The translations under genes and the position numbers were made by a program. 64,000 nucleotides of DNA from Candidatus Sulfotelmatobacter sp. GTDB taxonomy: Bacteria; Acidobacteriota; Terriglobia; Terriglobales; Acidobacteriaceae. The notes under the pieces were generated by a model. The model saw only the letters and a program-made list of their open reading frames with translations, searched no databases and had not been told where the DNA came from. Position 1 is the stretch's first letter; the number at the start of each line of letters is the position of its first letter. The stretch is taken from contig DASYBM010000016.1 in the NCBI GenBank assembly GCA_036500765.1, positions 124,001-188,000 on the forward strand, in the 5' to 3' direction. Shown one piece after another: positions 7,952 through 16,076 of the stretch.

Positions 7952-8263
7952 CTAGTGCATTCCCATGCAGATTTCGGCTTCGTGCATAGCGCGGTCCAGG
8001 TGTTCAATGGACTTGGCACGGTGTCCGTCGAAATCGTGCTCGGCGCTTTCTAATTCGTGTTTCGCCTGTCGCATATGTTCGAGAGCTTCGTCGATGTGGG
8101 GATGGCGTTCCGGCACGGGTGCAACGGCCGGCGTCGCGGGAGCTGCCGCCACGGCTGGCGCAGGCGCGGCCGCTGCTTTTGGACCGGCTGCCGCCGCTGG
8201 GAAGGCAAGCGTGAAGAGAAGTGTTGCCATGATGAGCAGAGTCAAGAACCCGATGTTTTTCAT
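7952..8263 (-). CDS. Small exported helical protein
   Basis: A 103-residue protein: signal peptide (MKNIGFLTLLIMATLLFTLAF-PAAAA), an Ala/Pro-rich linker (about 25-52), and a C-terminal helical hairpin rich in His, Glu and Ala with regularly spaced His (HPHIDEALEHMRQAKHELE, HDFDGHRAKSIEHLDRAM). The spacing of His and acidic residues resembles small metal-binding helical proteins, but metal binding is only inferred. The start at ATG 8263 is fixed by AGGAGG in front of it and the signal peptide; the frame extends 51 codons upstream without a signal. It is followed by a strong intrinsic terminator at 7911-7934. Confidence 0.7.
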   Translation of the reverse strand: MKNIGFLTLLIMATLLFTLAFPAAAAGPKAAAAPAPAVAAAPATPAVAPVPERHPHIDEALEHMRQAKHELESAEHDFDGHRAKSIEHLDRAMHEAEICMGMH

Positions 8264-8529
8264 GTTTCCTCCTCGTCCGACTTCCGGCTCGGACGCAACC
8301 GGTATATTTCCGCTGCGCTGCATTACCGCTGCCACGGGACTATGCTTCTCTCCGTAACTTCGATCGAAGGCACCCGCGACACCCGCACAGTATAGACTCT
8401 GGCGCACGCTCCGCATCTGTGCAAAAGGTTACTTCGCGGATGCCCGGTCGGCCGCTTCGCTGGTTCGATCTTGCTGTCTCTTCGATCTTGCTATTTCATT
8501 TCGATGTTGCGGGCTTCGTTCGCAATTCC

Positions 8530-9132
8530 TTAATCCCGCCTTCGACTGCGCCACCACCACCAAGCCAAACCGATCAGCACCAGCCCGGCGGCCAAGGCAT
8601 CGAACCGCCGTATATCGCGCTCCAGTCGGCCCAGGTGCCGGCCGAACAGATAACCAGCGCCCGAAATTACCGTAACCCAGACTCCCGCCCCCAAAAAGTT
8701 AAAAAGGGTAAATTTCCGCCATGGCATCCGCAGCACGCCGGCCAGCGGTCCCGCGATGATCCGCAGGCCGAAGACGAAGCGCGCCAGGAAAATGGTCAGC
8801 GCACCGTAACGCGCAAATAAGCCTTCGCCGCGCGCCACCATTGTTTGCTGAATTTTGAAAACTGCCTGATACCGAACCAGCAGGGGACGGCCGCCGTAGT
8901 AACCGACCGCGTATCCCAGGTTGTCGCCAACGGTTGCCGCCAGGGTCGCCACTACGATGATCCAGGGAAGCCTAAGATCGCGCTCGGAATACGCGAGGAA
9001 ACTCGCCAGCAACAGCATGGTCTCGCCTGGCACCGGGACGCCAGCATTCTCCACCAGCAAGGCCACAGCCACGGCCCAGTATCCGTAGTGCACCACCGCA
9101 TTCCGCAGCAGGTCGAGAATGGAGTGGCTCAT
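8530..9132 (-). CDS. DedA family membrane protein
   Basis: A 200-residue polytopic membrane protein of the DedA/SNARE-associated family. Seen: the N-terminal re-entrant region VENAGVPVPGETMLLLASFLA, the GDNLGYAVGYYGGRPLL segment, and the family block FLARFVFGLRIIAGPLAGVL followed by MPWRKFTLFNFLGAGVW. Known: DedA proteins act in the inner membrane as undecaprenyl-phosphate or phospholipid carriers and are needed for envelope integrity. Hydrophobic segments number four to five, typical in length. It is transcribed leftwards after the alpha/beta hydrolase at 9232, with a palindromic AT-rich repeat between them, so co-transcription is possible. Confidence 0.85.
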   Translation of the reverse strand: MSHSILDLLRNAVVHYGYWAVAVALLVENAGVPVPGETMLLLASFLAYSERDLRLPWIIVVATLAATVGDNLGYAVGYYGGRPLLVRYQAVFKIQQTMVARGEGLFARYGALTIFLARFVFGLRIIAGPLAGVLRMPWRKFTLFNFLGAGVWVTVISGAGYLFGRHLGRLERDIRRFDALAAGLVLIGLAWWWWRSRRRD

Positions 9133-9142
9133 GAGAAAGGCA

Positions 9143-9242
9143 TTTTGTAATTGAGTAATTTTGTAATTGAGTAGTCGGAGATCAAAATCTCCACCAGGAA
9201 CAGTTCGACTTCAAATTACCCAATTACAAAATTACGCAATCA
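9143..9242. repeat. Inverted AT-rich repeat (TTTTGTAATTGAGTA type)
   Basis: Left arm 9143-9172 has two direct units of TTTTGTAATTGAGTA; right arm 9212-9242 has the inverse (ATTACCCAATTACAAAATTAC). The AT-rich content contrasts with the flanking GC-rich genes. The right arm contains the stop codon and final codons of the hydrolase at 9232. Confidence 0.75.
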
Positions 9243-10125
9243 CAAAGTCGATCAACGCCCGGTTAAATTTTTCCGGACACTCCTCATACGGCAGATGCCC
9301 GATACCGGGAAACACTACTATGCGCGCGTCTTCGAAATGCCGCGCGAGAGGTGCCATCGAGGAAAAATACACCGCCGGATCTTTGCTTCCCCACATCAGC
9401 AGCGTGGGCACGGATCTCAACTTCGGCAACAGCAGCTCCAACTCCCGCAAGTCAGACGTCCAGGTGCGAACAATACTTAGTGCATGCTCAAACAATCCAG
9501 GGATAACCAGCGGCGCCGTATAGCCTTCCAGGGTACCGGGACGAATCTTCTTGCGATCCGCATACAACCGCCCGTGCACATAAGGGTAAAGAAATGGCAT
9601 GCGCGCCATCACGAGGCGGGACGCTGCCGCGCCCGGGCGACTGCCACATGCCGGCGCCAGCCACTTACCGTGCCTCGAGTATGGATTGACCGGGCAGACC
9701 AGTACGAGCCTTCGCAGACGCGGCCCGGAACCATTATTGCTTACGCATTCCGCCGCCGCGGCCATCGCCACTGCCCCGCCGCGGGACGTGCCTAGCAGAT
9801 CGAACGATTGCAGCCCAAGGTTCTTCGCGAACTTCAGCACCCGCAAAGCCGTCCCGCGCATCGAGTGATCAATTCCCCTCGGACGGTCCGAAAAACCCGC
9901 TCCGAGTAAATCCAGTGCGTAGGTCGTGGCATAGGGCGCCAGTGCGGGCATCGCGTAACGCCACGAGAAAGAATAGCCCATCAGACCGTGCAACAGAATT
10001 AAAGGCGGCCCGGAACCCGCGCGCAAATACCGCATGCGCGCCCCGTCGAAATCCATCCAGCACTCCTGAACGCCATCACTCAGGCCCCAAACGGCTGCTG
10101 CCGGAATCTCCTGAATTTCATGCAC
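9232..10125 (-). CDS. Alpha/beta hydrolase
   Basis: A 297-residue single-domain alpha/beta hydrolase. Seen: the oxyanion strand PPLILLHGLMG (residues about 40-50), nucleophile elbow GTSRGG (about 114-119, Ser nucleophile), the acid in MWGSKDPAV and the catalytic His in PGIGHLPYEE near the C-terminus. No signal peptide, so cytoplasmic. The middle cap region has an Arg/Gly/Ala-rich stretch. Known: this family covers esterases, haloperoxidases and C-C hydrolases; substrate cannot be told. The last codons and stop fall inside the intergenic repeat at 9212-9242, which suggests that the repeat trimmed or replaced the original C-terminus. Start ATG 10125 has a weak ribosome site. Confidence 0.82.
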   Translation of the reverse strand: MHEIQEIPAAAVWGLSDGVQECWMDFDGARMRYLRAGSGPPLILLHGLMGYSFSWRYAMPALAPYATTYALDLLGAGFSDRPRGIDHSMRGTALRVLKFAKNLGLQSFDLLGTSRGGAVAMAAAAECVSNNGSGPRLRRLVLVCPVNPYSRHGKWLAPACGSRPGAAASRLVMARMPFLYPYVHGRLYADRKKIRPGTLEGYTAPLVIPGLFEHALSIVRTWTSDLRELELLLPKLRSVPTLLMWGSKDPAVYFSSMAPLARHFEDARIVVFPGIGHLPYEECPEKFNRALIDFVIA

Positions 10126-10204
10126 AAGAATCTTCCCGCCCGGACAACTCTTTGCTCATCCTACGATTCTATCTAAGAGAAACAACGCCTCTGTCGCTTC
10201 ACTT

Positions 10205-10229
10205 GGGGAGCTTCGGCTCCCCGTTTTTT
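10205..10229 (+). terminator. Orphan intrinsic terminator (plus strand)
   Basis: Stem GGGGAGC / GCTCCCC closing a TTCG tetraloop, then GTTTTTTC. The T run is on the plus strand, yet no plus-strand gene lies upstream: both neighbours read leftwards. It may end a small RNA or antisense transcript. Confidence 0.75.
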
Positions 10230-10236
10230 CGCTTTC

Positions 10237-10282
10237 GTAGCGCCGCCGTCCCGGCAGCTGTCCGGCGGGCGTCCTCGCCCGA
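10237..10282 (+). repeat. Dispersed GC-rich palindromic repeat, copy 1
   Basis: Pattern GTAGCGCCGCCGTCCCGG then CAGCTGTCCGGCGGGCGTCC and TCGCCCG. Related copies are at 19181-19227 (same strand) and 28955-29032 (inverted). Confidence 0.75.
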
Positions 10283-10446
10283 CGCGCAGAAACCGGGAAA
10301 TTGCTAACAGGTTCAGGCATCGCCGCGTTCACCACCCCCGAGGGCGGGACGCCTTCGGGTCAGCCGGCAGAGCCTGCCCTGAGCGAAGTCGAAGGGATGC
10401 CGGCGATACTGTACTGATGCCCGACGCCCAGCGCCTGACGCCCGCC

Positions 10447-11706
10447 TTACGCCGCTTTCCTCTTTTTCGTGCCCAACAGCTTCTTCAACACCCGAATCCC
10501 CTTATCAATATGCTTCTCCTCCATCAAGAACGGAGGCAGAAATCGCACCACCGTATCCTGCGTGCTGTTGAACAGCACACCGTCGGCCAGCGCCGCATCG
10601 ACAATCGGCCGCGCCGGAACCTCCAACTGAATCCCCTGGATGAATCCCCGCCCTCGCACCCCGATAGCGGCAGCGCGTTTCTCCACCAGCCCTTTCAGCT
10701 CCTGCTGCAAATACGCTCCCACTTTATTCACGTTCTCCAGCAACTTCTCCTCCTCGACAATCGCCAGAAACTCCAGCGCCACGCGGCATGCCAGCGGACC
10801 ACCACCGAACGTCGTGCCATGCTGGCCCGGCGCGATCGCGGTCGCGAATTCTTCTTTGGCAATGAACGCCCCCAGCGGCAATCCCGCCGCAATCGGCTTG
10901 GCGATCGCAACAATGTCGGGAGTCACTCCAAAACTCTGAAAGGCAAAAATCGTTCCCGTGCGCCCGAGCCCGCACTGAATCTCGTCAAAGATCAGCGCTA
11001 CTTTGTGACGATCCGCCAGCGCACGGCACTCGCGCAGAAACTCTACCGAACACTCGTAGATGCCGCCCTCGCCAAAAATGGGCTCCAGCACAATCGCGCA
11101 GGTATTGTCGTTGATTGCCGCCCGCAGACCCTCGAGATCGTTCTGCTTCACGAACGTTACATCTTCGAGCAGCGGCTCAAATCCCTTGCGATGCTTGTCC
11201 TGTCCCGTCAGCGACAATGCACCAAAAGTCCGCCCGTGATACGACCCCTCCAGCGCCACCAGCCGCGACTTCGCCTCGCCGCCCGCGCGATGTCCCGCCA
11301 GCCGCGCCAGCTTGATCGATCCCTCGATGGCCTCGGTCCCGCTGTTGGAAAAAAAAGCGCGAAACTTTATTGGGGAGGATCCGATTGCGGACGAATCTCC
11401 TACCGCTGCCGCAGCCCCACTCGCCAGCCCGCACAATTTCTCGGCGAGCGGCCCCTGATACTCGTGATAGTAGAGATTGGACACATGCACCAGCCGCGCC
11501 GCCTGCTCTCGAATCGCCTTCACAATCCGCGGATGTGCATGCCCCAGGGCATTCACTCCGAGGCCCGAAACGAAATCAAGATACTTCTTATCCTCGATGT
11601 CATAGAGAAACACGCCCTTGCCGCGCGTCAGCACAATAGGATATCGGTTATAAGTTCCCAATAAGAACTGCCGTTCACGTTCCGCAATTTGTTCGAGAGT
11701 ATTCAT
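10447..11706 (-). CDS. argD: Acetylornithine/succinylornithine-type aminotransferase
   Basis: A 419-residue class III PLP aminotransferase. Seen: FVSGLGVNALGHAHP near the N-terminus, the PLP phosphate contact SNSGTEAIEGSIKLAR, YHGRTFGALSLTG, EPIFGEGGIY, the PLP-ring Asp in FDEIQCGLGRTG, the Schiff-base Lys in IAKPIAAGLPLGAF, and TTFGGGPLACR. These match ArgD, which converts N-acetylglutamate semialdehyde to acetylornithine in arginine synthesis and can act in lysine synthesis. An insertion of about 16 residues, rich in Ala, Gly and Ser (GAAAAVGDSSAIGSSPI), precedes SNSGTEA and is not usual for the family. No arg gene is adjacent. Annotation as ArgD versus a related ornithine or GABA aminotransferase rests on family resemblance. 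Confidence 0.82.
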   Translation of the reverse strand: MNTLEQIAERERQFLLGTYNRYPIVLTRGKGVFLYDIEDKKYLDFVSGLGVNALGHAHPRIVKAIREQAARLVHVSNLYYHEYQGPLAEKLCGLASGAAAAVGDSSAIGSSPIKFRAFFSNSGTEAIEGSIKLARLAGHRAGGEAKSRLVALEGSYHGRTFGALSLTGQDKHRKGFEPLLEDVTFVKQNDLEGLRAAINDNTCAIVLEPIFGEGGIYECSVEFLRECRALADRHKVALIFDEIQCGLGRTGTIFAFQSFGVTPDIVAIAKPIAAGLPLGAFIAKEEFATAIAPGQHGTTFGGGPLACRVALEFLAIVEEEKLLENVNKVGAYLQQELKGLVEKRAAAIGVRGRGFIQGIQLEVPARPIVDAALADGVLFNSTQDTVVRFLPPFLMEEKHIDKGIRVLKKLLGTKKRKAA

Positions 11707-11916
11707 AGGAAGATTTGATTCTACCGGAGTCCAGATCGGTTCGTTTCACACTGCTCGCGGCTTTGCCGAAGTGTGCGTTTCAACGAGTTTATGACATGGT
11801 CCTTCGTCACCTGTTAGAAACTCCTAATTGTTTGTTTAATTGAGAGTACAAGCTCGATTCGAGGGGCATTCTCTCTTGAGGACCGTGCTTGAGATGTCTG
11901 ATCAACGGGAGGACCA

Positions 11917-13032
11917 ATGAAGCAGTGTGTAGAACGCACCTTTTGGGCGACGGCGGTTATTGCCGCAATGTTTAGCACGCCGTTCGTAAACGCCCAAACC
12001 CGCCAACGTGCAGAGCTGACCTTCGTCGCCAACCAATCCTCGGATAACTTGTCAGGGTACAGCATTAAGGCTGGCGGCGGTTTATTGGTCCTGCCTAATT
12101 CGCCGTTCGCGGCCGGCGGCGCGCCGAACTCCGTGGCGGTGGTTCCCTCTGGACTGTTTATCTATGTCGCGGACGTGATTCCGGGCGGAATCAGCGCCTT
12201 CAGCGTAAATCAAAGCAAGGTCCTGACTACAATTCCTGGATCGCCTTTCCCGGCCGCTACGGGCACCGCATTCGTGACCACTGACCCTAGTGGCCGATTC
12301 CTCTACGCGCTTAGCTGCGGAGCCGATTGTTCGGGCAGTGGCTCGGGAGAAATTCAGGCGTTCTCGATTGATCAGCAGACTGGAGTCCTCACCCCTGTGG
12401 CCGGTTCTCCTTTCGTCGCTGGGCAGTATCCCTACTCGCTGGCGGTGGATCCGACCGGGTACTTCGCCTATGTCGCCAACGCGGGTTCGGGAGACGTTTA
12501 CACCTTCGCCATCGATAACTCCAGCGGCGCCTTGACACAAGTCGGACTGCCGACGGCCGCCGGCACTCGTCCTCTTTCCGTGGTTGTGGACCCTTGGGGC
12601 CAATTCGTATACGCAGCAAACACTGGGTCCAGCGACGTGTCTGTATTCGCAATCAATTTCGATGGTTCCTTGACCGCTGTCGCTGGCTCTCCCTTCAAAG
12701 CAGGACCCTACGTCGCGGGCGTCATCACATCGCAAAACGGGAAGTACATCCTGGTAGCGGCGGGAGCAGGAGTATACGTTTACAGCGTCCAGTCGTCCGG
12801 CGCACTGGATCTATTGGCTGGATCACCCGTCGCTGCGGGTACGGGACCAAACGGAATCGCTCTCGACCTCGACGATGCTTTCGCGTACGTGGTGAATGCC
12901 GGCTCTAGCAACGTCTCTGCTTATTCCTTCAACAGTCAGACCGGGAAACTAACGCCGGTGAAGGGTTCGCCTTATTCCGCGGAAGCATTTGCCGCCGGTA
13001 TCGCAACCTCGCCGGTTCCTACACACCAATAA
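11917..13032 (+). CDS. Exported lactonase-like seven-bladed beta-propeller protein
   Basis: A 371-residue protein with a signal peptide (ATAVIAAMFSTPFVNAQ, cleavage about residue 27) followed by about seven repeats of 45-50 residues. Each repeat has a pattern like AVDPTGYFAYVANAGS, a V-x-x-F/Y strand, and SGALTQV or GSPFxAG turns. This is the lactonase/YncE-like propeller (PF10282 type). Known: the family includes 6-phosphogluconolactonase, but exported acidobacterial members have no shown lactonase activity. Inferred: a periplasmic or surface propeller of unknown ligand. The start ATG 11917 follows GGGAGGACCA. A strong intrinsic terminator follows at 13059. Confidence 0.78.
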   Translation: MKQCVERTFWATAVIAAMFSTPFVNAQTRQRAELTFVANQSSDNLSGYSIKAGGGLLVLPNSPFAAGGAPNSVAVVPSGLFIYVADVIPGGISAFSVNQSKVLTTIPGSPFPAATGTAFVTTDPSGRFLYALSCGADCSGSGSGEIQAFSIDQQTGVLTPVAGSPFVAGQYPYSLAVDPTGYFAYVANAGSGDVYTFAIDNSSGALTQVGLPTAAGTRPLSVVVDPWGQFVYAANTGSSDVSVFAINFDGSLTAVAGSPFKAGPYVAGVITSQNGKYILVAAGAGVYVYSVQSSGALDLLAGSPVAAGTGPNGIALDLDDAFAYVVNAGSSNVSAYSFNSQTGKLTPVKGSPYSAEAFAAGIATSPVPTHQ

Positions 13033-13058
13033 CCCAGAGAAGATTCCTTGCTTTCTCG

Positions 13059-13097
13059 GCCTGGTCTCGCACAAGTGAGAGACCAGGCTGTTATTTT
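13059..13097 (+). terminator. Intrinsic terminator
   Basis: Stem GCCTGGTCTC (13059-13068) / GAGACCAGGC (13079-13088), 10-base loop, then TGTTATTTT. It lies 27 bases after the propeller gene stop. Confidence 0.85.
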
Positions 13098-13167
13098 CTG
13101 GCCGGACATCGACGCCGCCACCCACCCACAACCACTACGGATTCTCGGCAATTAATCCACCACGGTC

Positions 13168-13965
13168 TTAAAAGTGTGGCAGCGCGGTACCCGACAGCGC
13201 GGCTTGTATGACAGTCGCGGCATAGGCTTGGTCGACTGACGCTGGAGTTGTGAAGTTCATGGACCCAAGCCAGCCCTGCGGCGCCTCGGGATGAACGCCG
13301 GTGAAGATTACAAATCCGTTGCCCGATGAGCCCTCGACAATCGCGGAAGTGCCATCGGGAAATTTCGCGACGACCTCGCCCCAACCTGAAAGTTCGGGAC
13401 CATCCTGCCAGTACACATCCAGCGGAACGGAGTTTGGGAAGGAGATTTCGACCGGTTCGATATGAATCCCCTGGGCTTCGTCGGCATAGAAGTTGAAGGC
13501 CACTCCTGAGGTCAGATCCACGCCGTTGTAAACCGAGTATCCACCGAAGAACGCGCCCGCGCAGACTCCCAGGTAGTGCGCGCCATATTGCTGCACCGCG
13601 CCTCGAATCGCCGATGCGGTGCTCACCGTAAGACTCTCTCCGATCGTGATGGAATTGCCGCCGGGGATGATAATCAGCTTATATCCTCCCAACTGTTGTT
13701 CGCTCATGGCATTGAGTTGAGCGGAGTCGCTGGCGGTGTAGCCAACACTTAAGTTGCCGAGAATCGTCTCCAGGGCAGTGACATCCGAAGGTGAAGCACC
13801 GTTTCCGGTGTACAGAAGCACAGGTTCAGCCGCGGGGATGGCAGGCGGCAAGGCCGCAGTCATCTGCGCGCTTCGGGGGGAAGCACATGCACTGAGAGCG
13901 ATGATTAGGAGCAGCAGGGCGCTTAGGCAAAATCCGGCGCGGTTGGGGCGAAGGCGAATGTGCAC
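13168..13965 (-). CDS. Lipoprotein with BPL_N / glutamine amidotransferase-like domain
   Basis: A 265-residue lipoprotein: a hydrophobic signal with lipobox LSAC (Cys about residue 27), then a class I glutamine amidotransferase-like fold. Seen: VLLYTGNGASPSDVTALE, LIIIPGGNSIT, the nucleophile elbow GVCAGAFFGGY and a late GVHPEAP carrying a His. This matches the biotin-protein-ligase N-terminal type (BPL_N). The Cys in GVCAGA is kept, so catalysis is possible, but substrate is unknown. Being a lipoprotein it must work on the periplasmic side, so no link with biotin ligase itself is implied. Its promoter region faces the acyltransferase at 14095, which runs the same way and could be upstream in one transcript. 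Confidence 0.72.
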   Translation of the reverse strand: MHIRLRPNRAGFCLSALLLLIIALSACASPRSAQMTAALPPAIPAAEPVLLYTGNGASPSDVTALETILGNLSVGYTASDSAQLNAMSEQQLGGYKLIIIPGGNSITIGESLTVSTASAIRGAVQQYGAHYLGVCAGAFFGGYSVYNGVDLTSGVAFNFYADEAQGIHIEPVEISFPNSVPLDVYWQDGPELSGWGEVVAKFPDGTSAIVEGSSGNGFVIFTGVHPEAPQGWLGSMNFTTPASVDQAYAATVIQAALSGTALPHF

Positions 13966-14094
13966 GGAAAAACCGCCTCGAAATGGCTTTCTCCATTTAT
14001 GCCCACTTACTTTGCGGAGTCAAGGCCCGAAGTCAGGCAGCAGTTCTTGGGGGAAAATACCCGATTGATTTTTCTGCGTTCGCGTGTGCCGACT

Positions 14095-14994
14095 TCAATA
14101 CAGAGGCGGGCTCCCCTCCGGCCGCGTCTTCCACCGCCGGTGCACCCACAACCACTGCTCGGGATACTTCCGTACATAATCCTCGATCACTTTTGTAAAC
14201 CTCTGCGTATTGGCGACGAGGTCGGCTTCGAGATTGCCGGTGCGAACCAACGCCAGCGCCGGATCAAACCGCAGCCGATACTTCCCCAAAGCCTCATCCC
14301 AAATCGTGAACCCCGGAACCAGCGCCGCATCCGTGCGCAACGCAATACGAGCCAGTCCACTCGCCGTGCAAGCCGGGATCCCGAAAAAATCCACGAACAC
14401 TCCCTGCGGCGGAGTCATATTCGTGTCCATCAATATTCCAACCGTCTCGCCCGCCTTCATCGCCGACAGCAACCCGCGCACGGAATCATCTTTCGCCACG
14501 GTCTTGTTACCGTGCATAGTGCGATAACTCTGCAACAAGCGATCGAGATACTCATTGTCCATGGGCCGCATCACCACGTGCAGCCAGTGCCCATGCAGCG
14601 AATGCGCAAATGCGGAAAGCTCCCAGGCCCCAAAGTGCGCCGTCAGAAACAGCACGCCCTTACCCCGAGCGTAGGCCCGTTCGTAATTCTCCAGCCCGTC
14701 ATAGACCACCACTTCGTCGACGTTCTCCCGCGTATAGCGCGGGAACTGGCACAGTTCGGCGAGTTGCCGCCCCAGCGAAGTAAACTCTCCGCGAAGAATG
14801 CGCCTCCGCTCGCGTTGACTTTTTTCCGGAAACACCATCGCCAGATTGCGCATCCCCACCTGACGCAACCGGAAGTGCAGCAGATAAACCAGCTGAGAAA
14901 GTCCGATGGCAAACGCACGCGACAACGAACGCGGCAACAGTCCCAGAATCTTGATGAACGGCCATGCTGCCGCATATTCAAGTTTTCGCCGCAT
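14095..14994 (-). CDS. Lysophospholipid / lipid A acyltransferase family (LpxL-HtrB type)
   Basis: A 299-residue acyltransferase. Seen: the catalytic motif HFGAWE (Hx4E, about 118-123) after KGVLFLTA, a hydrophobic N-terminal segment with basic residues, the block GILMDTNMTPPQGVFVDFFG, GLARIALRTDAALVPGF and C-terminal YPEQWLWVHRRWKTRPEG. The last motif is characteristic of LpxL/LpxM late acyltransferases, which add secondary acyl chains to lipid A at the inner membrane. Length is close to the usual 300-310. No lpx gene is adjacent. It could also be an ornithine-lipid or phosphatidylinositol mannoside type acyltransferase of the same superfamily; lipid A is the best fit for a diderm. Confidence 0.8.
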   Translation of the reverse strand: MRRKLEYAAAWPFIKILGLLPRSLSRAFAIGLSQLVYLLHFRLRQVGMRNLAMVFPEKSQRERRRILRGEFTSLGRQLAELCQFPRYTRENVDEVVVYDGLENYERAYARGKGVLFLTAHFGAWELSAFAHSLHGHWLHVVMRPMDNEYLDRLLQSYRTMHGNKTVAKDDSVRGLLSAMKAGETVGILMDTNMTPPQGVFVDFFGIPACTASGLARIALRTDAALVPGFTIWDEALGKYRLRFDPALALVRTGNLEADLVANTQRFTKVIEDYVRKYPEQWLWVHRRWKTRPEGSPPLY

Positions 14995-15017
14995 CTGAGC
15001 AAGTTATAGAAGCGATA

Positions 15018-15092
15018 CCCACGAAGGACACGAAGGATCACGAAGGAGAAATCTCACAATGTTCTACTTCGTGTACCTTCGTGTCCTTTGTG
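15018..15092. repeat. Inverted repeat of CACGAAGGA type
   Basis: Left arm 15018-15049 carries CACGAAGGACACGAAGGATC and a third CACGAAGGAGA; the right arm 15066-15092 carries the inverse (CTTCGTGTACCTTCGTGTCC). It can form a long hairpin in the gap between the YSC84 gene and the acyltransferase gene, both read leftwards. Confidence 0.8.
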
Positions 15093-15118
15093 ATTGACCC
15101 GCCCGTGGGTTTTGCCTG

Positions 15119-15811
15119 CTACTTCGCCGCCGCCTGCGCCCACTTTGCCAGTGTGGTTAGAAAGGGATTCGCAGCGGGCGGCGGGTCGACTTCGCCGGTC
15201 AACGCCGCCTTGAATGTCATCATGTGGCCGTAGAAGTCGCGCGTCGAGTCTTTGTCCTGCTTCAGCACCGCGCCGTTTAGGGTGGCTCCGGCAAATACTC
15301 CGCGCGCCCGCGAATAAGTCAGCACCTGGGCGCGGAGTTTCCAGTCGGTATTGCCCTCGGCGTGACGCCCCACGGGGCCCGCCGCCACCGAGGCGTCGGC
15401 TCCCAACGCCACTTTACTCGTCAAAAGGTGCTGCATGCCGTCATTATTCATAATCAACATCACCAGATCGACGGCCTGTCCACCAATCTGAAATCCGAAG
15501 CTGCCTCCCGCGATGGTGAAGAACGCCGGCGTGCTCCAACCCTTCGGAGTGCGGCAACTGGCCAGCCCACGGCCGTACTTTCCCCCAAACACGAAGCCGC
15601 CTTTCAACATCGATGGCACCACTGCCACACACTCGGCCTTGCTCAGAATTTCCTGGGGAATGCCCGAGTCCGGGGCACTCTCGATCTGATTCAACACGTC
15701 CGCCGCGGCCTGCACTCGGTCCGAAGCCTTCGAATCTCTTGCCGGCTCATCCCCCGCAAACACAAACGAGCACAGGGACACGATTACGGTCAGCAATATC
15801 AGCTTTTTCAT
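15119..15811 (-). CDS. YSC84 / SYLF-domain exported protein
   Basis: A 230-residue protein: signal peptide (KKLILLTVIVSLCSFVFA), then a SYLF/YSC84 lipid-binding domain. Seen: AADVLNQIESAPDSGIPQEI, AECVAVVPSMLKGGFVFGG, YGRGLASCRTPKGWSTPAFF, GGSFGFQIGGQAVDLVML and SRARGVFAGATLNGAVLKQD, which is the ordered motif set of this family. The start at ATG 15811 is set by GAGGAG just upstream and by the signal peptide; an open stretch upstream of it is not coding. Known: bacterial SYLF proteins are periplasmic or lipoproteins and the eukaryotic domain binds phosphoinositides; a bacterial function is not settled. It is monocistronic in appearance. Confidence 0.85.
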   Translation of the reverse strand: MKKLILLTVIVSLCSFVFAGDEPARDSKASDRVQAAADVLNQIESAPDSGIPQEILSKAECVAVVPSMLKGGFVFGGKYGRGLASCRTPKGWSTPAFFTIAGGSFGFQIGGQAVDLVMLIMNNDGMQHLLTSKVALGADASVAAGPVGRHAEGNTDWKLRAQVLTYSRARGVFAGATLNGAVLKQDKDSTRDFYGHMMTFKAALTGEVDPPPAANPFLTTLAKWAQAAAK

Positions 15812-16076
15812 AGCTCCTCGTACACAAAAATTACTGGGATTGATCCTTCGATTGTAAATGAAGAGCCAGAAGTTGCACGCGCGAGCGCAGGAATACAGGC
15901 CCCGGCGCGTGAATCCACCTTTACCACTCTGCAACAATCTGCGGTCTTGCCCAGTGTTTCTTTTCCATGCTATAGTTCCCGGCCTGTAGCTGCGCGGTAT
16001 CGCCTCGTAGTTGCACCTTCCCCTCCGCCACCGACTCGCGTATTAACTAATCCGCCTGGCCATAAGGAGAACTCTC

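Larger units (their letters stand above)
10126..10446. other. Intergenic region with plus-strand terminator and dispersed repeats
   Basis: About 320 bases between argD and the hydrolase, both read leftwards. It holds a plus-strand intrinsic terminator (10205-10229), a GC-rich dispersed repeat (10237-10282) and, at about 10370-10405, a stretch of the CCTGAGCGAAGTCGAAGGG type found as an intergenic repeat in many bacteria. No protein-coding frame looks real. Confidence 0.6.

Noticed and set aside
10417-11664. Plus-strand open frame of 415 codons opposite argD
   Set aside because: It is antisense to a clear ArgD with all PLP motifs; its translation is low-complexity Arg/Gln/Leu with no domain. 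Long antisense frames are expected in GC-rich DNA.
13960-15009. Plus-strand open frame of 349 codons opposite the acyltransferase
   Set aside because: Antisense to the LpxL-type gene whose motifs are intact; the translation is basic and repetitive.
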